From contig NZ_QCZF01000002.1 of the NCBI RefSeq assembly GCF_003075095.1, positions 310,001 to 374,000 of the forward strand: 64,000 bases of DNA. Direction: 5' to 3'. The notes under the pieces are model-generated. The model did no database searches, was not told the DNA's origin, and was given only the letters and a program-made list of their open reading frames with translations. Both the position numbers and the translations under genes were made by a program. Shown here in pieces: positions 60,555 through 64,000 of the stretch (its first letter is position 1; each line of letters begins with the position of its first letter). This DNA comes from Blastococcus litoris. GTDB lineage: Bacteria; Actinomycetota; Actinomycetes; Mycobacteriales; Geodermatophilaceae.

Positions 60555-61483
60555 GCCCGGCGAAGCAGCGGGTCGAGGTCGGCGGCCGGACCCTGCAGAT
60601 CTCCAACCTCGACAAGGTGCTCTTCCCCGAGGTGGGGTTCACCAAGGCTCAGGTCATCGACTACTACGTCCGGATCGCGCCGGTCCTGCTGCCGCACGTC
60701 GCCGGCCGGCCCGTGACGTTCACCCGCTGGCCCGACGGCGTCGAGGGGCAGACGTTCTTCGAGAAGAACAGCGCCCGGCACGCGCCCGAGTGGGTCCGGC
60801 GCGTCACGATCCCGAGCCCGGGCAGCTCCCGCGGCCGGGAGACCCTCGACATGGTCGTGCTCGAGTCCGTCGCGGACCTGGCCTGGGCGGCCAACCTCGC
60901 CGCGCTCGAGGTGCACGTCCCGCAGTGGCAGGTGGACGACGACGGGCGGCCGGCGCTGCCGGACCTGCTCGTGCTCGACCTGGACCCCGGCCCCGACACC
61001 GGCATCCACGAGTGCTGCGTCGTCGCCGAGCGGCTGGGCGAGCGGCTGGAGGCCGACGGCCTGGACCCGGTCGTGAAGACGTCGGGGTCCAAGGGCATGC
61101 AGGTGTACGCGCCGATCGCGACGCCGGCCGACCGGGAGCACCCCAGCCGCTACGCCAAGCAGCTGGCCCAGGAGCTGTCGGCCGAGACGCCCGACGACGT
61201 GGTCTGGCGGATGGAGAAGGTGCTGCGCCCGGGCAAGGTGCTCATCGACTGGAGCCAGAACAACCCGGCGAAGACGACGGTCGCGCCGTACTCGCTGCGG
61301 GCGCGCGCGGGGGCGACGGTCTCGACGCCGATCGGCTGGGACGAGGTCGACGCCGTCCGTGACGGGTCGCTGGACCCCGCGGAGCTGCGCTTCACGACCG
61401 ACGACGTCCTGGCCCGGGTGGAGGAGTACGGCGACCTGTTCGACGTCGCCGGCGCCCGCCGCGCACCACTCCCGGACGCCTGA
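60551..61483 (+). CDS. LigD-type NHEJ primase-polymerase (PolDom)
   Basis: The 310-residue protein is the stand-alone archaeo-eukaryotic primase domain of LigD. The DLDPG motif (about 143-147) carries the catalytic aspartates, and SGSKGMQVY (about 178-186) binds the nucleotide. It adds ribonucleotides at ends during gap filling. It overlaps the ligase stop by 4 bp, so the three NHEJ genes form one operon. Confidence 0.93.
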   Translation: MSPAKQRVEVGGRTLQISNLDKVLFPEVGFTKAQVIDYYVRIAPVLLPHVAGRPVTFTRWPDGVEGQTFFEKNSARHAPEWVRRVTIPSPGSSRGRETLDMVVLESVADLAWAANLAALEVHVPQWQVDDDGRPALPDLLVLDLDPGPDTGIHECCVVAERLGERLEADGLDPVVKTSGSKGMQVYAPIATPADREHPSRYAKQLAQELSAETPDDVVWRMEKVLRPGKVLIDWSQNNPAKTTVAPYSLRARAGATVSTPIGWDEVDAVRDGSLDPAELRFTTDDVLARVEEYGDLFDVAGARRAPLPDA

Positions 61484-61588
61484 CCGCCGAGCGCTTGCGC
61501 GCTGGTCCACGTCGTCCCGTCCCGATGAGGTGGATGGGCGCACAGCCGAGCACCGGGCCCGGGGAGGGGCTCTCGTCGGGGCGGGGCG

Positions 61589-62539
61589 TCAGTCGCGGGG
61601 TGGCTTGCGGTCCTGGTCGGCCAGGAAGCGCTCGAACTCCGCGCCGATCTCCTCGGCGCTGGGCACCTCGCCGCCCGACAGCAGGTCGGTGCCCTCCCGC
61701 GCCGCGGTGAACGCGTCGTACTGCTGCTCCAGGGCGGCGACGACGGCGGTGTTCTCCGTCGACCGGCCGATCTGCTCGTCGAGCTCGGTGCGGTGCACCT
61801 GGGCCGCGTCGCGGAGGGTCTCGGTCGGCAGGGCCAGTCCGGTGAGCGACTCGAGGTGCTCGATCAGGGTCAGCGAGGCAGCGGGATACGTGGCCTGCGC
61901 CAGGTAGTGCGGCACGTGCGCGGCGACGCCGAGCGCGTCGACCCCTGCCTCCCCGAGGCGGAGCTCCAGCAGCGCCGAGACGCTGCCGGGGATCCGCATC
62001 TCGCCCCAGTAGACCGGGTACTGCTCGATGAGCTGCCGGCGCGTGGCGTGCGCGGTGACCGTCACCGGGCGGGTGTGCGGCACCGGCATCGGGATGGCCT
62101 GCAGCGCGATGACGCTGGTGACCCCGAGCTTCTCGACGAGGCCCGCGACGGCGGCCACGAACCGCTCCCAGGCGTAGTCGGGCTCGGCGCCGTGCAGCAG
62201 CAGGAACGGTCGCCCGGCGTCGTCCTCCAGTGCGTGCAGCGCGATCTCGGGCGCCGCGAAGGACTCGTACCTGTCGCTGTTGAAGCTCATCCGCGGCCGG
62301 TGCGCCCGGTAGTCGACGAGGCTGTCGGCGTCGAAGCGCGCGATCACCTCCGAGGGCAGGCTCGCCAGCAGGTGGCCGCCGGCCAGGGTCGCGGCGTGCG
62401 CGGCGTCGAAGTCCCCGCCCAGGTCGTGCACCAGCACCAGCCCGCCGCGCTCGGCCGGGTCGTCGACCGCCGCCTCGCGGGTGAGGAAGGGCTCCGCCTC
62501 GGGGAGCAGCTCGACGAGCTCCTCCGGTCGCTGGGCCAC
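61589..62539 (-). CDS. PAC2 (proteasome-assembly-chaperone) family protein
   Basis: The 316-residue protein has the PAC2 pattern: GLVLVHDLGGDFDAAHAAT (about 33-51), SLVDYRAHRP (about 72) and LLLHGAEPDYAW (about 112). In eukaryotes and archaea PAC2 proteins assist proteasome assembly, and actinobacteria have homologues of unknown role. A GGAGG site precedes the GTG. It faces the NHEJ operon convergently and lies 113 bp from the transporter gene upstream. Confidence 0.85.
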   Translation of the reverse strand: MAQRPEELVELLPEAEPFLTREAAVDDPAERGGLVLVHDLGGDFDAAHAATLAGGHLLASLPSEVIARFDADSLVDYRAHRPRMSFNSDRYESFAAPEIALHALEDDAGRPFLLLHGAEPDYAWERFVAAVAGLVEKLGVTSVIALQAIPMPVPHTRPVTVTAHATRRQLIEQYPVYWGEMRIPGSVSALLELRLGEAGVDALGVAAHVPHYLAQATYPAASLTLIEHLESLTGLALPTETLRDAAQVHRTELDEQIGRSTENTAVVAALEQQYDAFTAAREGTDLLSGGEVPSAEEIGAEFERFLADQDRKPPRD

Positions 62540-62651
62540 GGTCGGACCTCCTGCAGTCGTTCGGGCGGCCGGTCGCCGGCCGCTGCTGGCCGGTGCAGCC
62601 CCGCTGGGGGCCCGAGCATTCCCACCCGGGACCCATCGTCCCCCCGGTGGG

Positions 62652-63929
62652 TCAGGACGCGGGCTGCCCCTCGGCCGGAGAGGCGACCTGCTCCTGCCGC
62701 ACCGTCGTCCCGGAGTCGTCGCCGGATATCTCCGTGCGGGTCCCGTCGTCGTGGATCTCCGGTTGCTTCCCGTCGAGCTGGTCGCGGGCGTAGCGGTAGA
62801 TGACCGCGATGATCGCGGCGATCGGGACGGAGAGGAAGGCGCCGATGATGCCGGCCAGGCTGCTGCCGGCGGTGACGGCGAGGATGACCACGGCGGCGTG
62901 CAGGTTGAAGCCGCGGCCCTGGATGATCGGCTGGAGGACGTTGCCCTCGATCTGCTGCACCAGCAGCACGATGCCGAAGATGATCAGGGCCACGGTGAAG
63001 CCCTCGTCGACCAGGGCGATCAGGACGGCGAAGGCGCCGGCGACGAACGCGCCGATGATCGGGATGAAGGCGCCGAAGAACGTCAGCACCGCCAGGGGCA
63101 GGACGAGCGGCACGTCGAAGATCCACAGACCGAGGCCGATGAAGAACGCGTCGATGAAGCCGACGAGCGCCTGCTGGCGGATGAACTCCGAGAGCGTGTC
63201 CCAGGTCTTGTACGACAGCGCCGCCACGTGAGGGGCCGCCTTCGGGCCGGTCTGCGCGGACAGCCACGGCACCCAGCGGGGCCCGTCCTTGAGGAAGAAG
63301 AAGACGAGGACCAGCGCCAGCACCAGGTTGATCAGGCTGTTGCCGACGGCGGTGGCGCCGGTGAGCGCGTAGCCCGCGATGTTCTGGGCGTTGCCCTGGA
63401 TCGAGTCGATCGTCGAGTCGACGGCGTCGTCGATCTGCCCCTCACGCAGGTTGAACGGCGGCCCGCTGAGCCACTCCTGCACGTTCTGCAGCCCGGCCGA
63501 AGCCTGGTCGGCGAGTTCGGTGACCTGGTTGGCGACGGACGGCGCGATCGCTGCGATGATGCCGCCGAAGGCGGCGAGGAACCCGAGCAGGACGACCGAG
63601 GCCGCCAGTGCCGGCGGCCACCGGTGGTTGCGGAGGAAGCGGGTGACCGGCCAGAGCACCGTCGCGATGAGCAGCCCCAGCACGATGGGCAGGAGGATCG
63701 ACCACAGCTTGCCGAGCACGTAGAACAGCACGACGACGGCCGCGGCGATCAGGAGGAACTGCCCCGAGGCGATGGCCAGGGTGCGGGCCGCGGCCTGCAT
63801 CTTCGGGCCCCGCCCCTGCGTCGGCGCCGGGGACGTGGTCACGGCGGCGTCGTCGGGAGCGGGCGCGTCCGGCTGCTGCGAGGCCGGATCCGGCTCGCCT
63901 GCGGGACGACCGGGGAGTCGGAGCCTCAT
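62652..63929 (-). CDS. AI-2E family (PerM-like) membrane transporter
   Basis: The 425-residue protein has a polar N-terminus (about 1-50), then eight membrane helices with the family's central GPP/NLREGQ region and a C-terminal QIEGNVLQPIIQGRGF motif (about 317). AI-2E/PerM proteins export or take up small molecules, and some are Na/H antiporters. The last 60 residues are acidic and Gln-rich. It is the last complete gene; 71 bp of upstream DNA remain. Confidence 0.92.
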   Translation of the reverse strand: MRLRLPGRPAGEPDPASQQPDAPAPDDAAVTTSPAPTQGRGPKMQAAARTLAIASGQFLLIAAAVVVLFYVLGKLWSILLPIVLGLLIATVLWPVTRFLRNHRWPPALAASVVLLGFLAAFGGIIAAIAPSVANQVTELADQASAGLQNVQEWLSGPPFNLREGQIDDAVDSTIDSIQGNAQNIAGYALTGATAVGNSLINLVLALVLVFFFLKDGPRWVPWLSAQTGPKAAPHVAALSYKTWDTLSEFIRQQALVGFIDAFFIGLGLWIFDVPLVLPLAVLTFFGAFIPIIGAFVAGAFAVLIALVDEGFTVALIIFGIVLLVQQIEGNVLQPIIQGRGFNLHAAVVILAVTAGSSLAGIIGAFLSVPIAAIIAVIYRYARDQLDGKQPEIHDDGTRTEISGDDSGTTVRQEQVASPAEGQPAS

Positions 63930-64000
63930 GCCCCGATCTCAGCACAGGTGGCGGACCGGGACCGCACCGGAACGATCATCGTGGCGAAGTCGTCGCTGTC

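Overview
The window is 64 kb of very GC-rich chromosomal DNA with dense short-gap gene packing, many GTG starts and an actinobacterial gene set. Much of it follows the Mycobacterium tuberculosis order Rv1472-Rv1488: an Rv1473-like ABC-F protein, a short HTH protein like Rv1473A, an EchA12-like crotonase, aconitase, a RipA-like hydrolase, MoxR, DUF58, VWA, FabG-InhA-ferrochelatase, an Rv1486c-like gene, NfeD and a band-7 protein. No mycolate genes are seen. I infer a non-mycolate, high-GC actinomycete, possibly Geodermatophilaceae. The genus is a guess from gene style, not a result of comparison.

Layout. 1-7.1 kb: a less GC-rich stretch with a 2109-residue TPR/ATPase/kinase-like protein that overlaps convergently with a small membrane-anchored protein. 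7.1-11.1 kb: two tandem paralogous polytopic membrane proteins. 11.2-16.8 kb: ABC-F, a TPR protein, HTH, crotonase and an ABC exporter. 16.8-24.4 kb: a secreted M15-like/FG-GAP protein, a SnoaL-like protein, a sulfurtransferase, a small membrane protein, a CbiX-type chelatase, an atypical SDR and aconitase. 24.6-32.8 kb: a PAP2-like protein, a sirtuin and an acyl-CoA ligase, then the RipA-like NlpC/P60 hydrolase and the moxR-DUF58-VWA operon. 32.8-45.3 kb: an accessory stretch with a quinone reductase, a diiron oxygenase plus ferredoxin-reductase pair, a DUF429-RelA/SpoT fusion, SerA, an HTH protein, an MFS pump, an ArsR-SRPBCC fusion, an Rpf-like hydrolase and an unknown extracytoplasmic protein. 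45.4-51.4 kb: fabG-inhA-hemH, hemerythrin, Rv1486c-like, NfeD and SPFH. 51.5-56.6 kb: a SigF partner-switching locus (sigF, UsfX/RsbW-type anti-sigma, an Rv1364c-like multidomain regulator, a separate STAS protein) with topoisomerase IB. 56.8-63.9 kb: DUF5709, DUF1360, an NHEJ operon (Ku, PE-ligase, polymerase), a PAC2 protein and an AI-2E-family transporter.

How the parts work together. Cell-wall remodelling recurs: the RipA-like and Rpf-like proteins share a related N-terminal coiled coil, and the RipA-like gene and the M15-like gene share one identical 22-bp palindrome upstream. The sigF operon carries a textbook SigF-type promoter (GTTT-N17-GGGTA), which implies autoregulation. Many genes have a TANNNT box 6-8 nt before the start codon, which suggests leaderless mRNAs. 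No tRNA, rRNA, CRISPR array, transposase or integrase was recognised, and no gap between genes exceeds 300 bp. The least familiar elements are the giant TPR-ATPase-pseudokinase protein and the DUF429-alarmone synthetase fusion.
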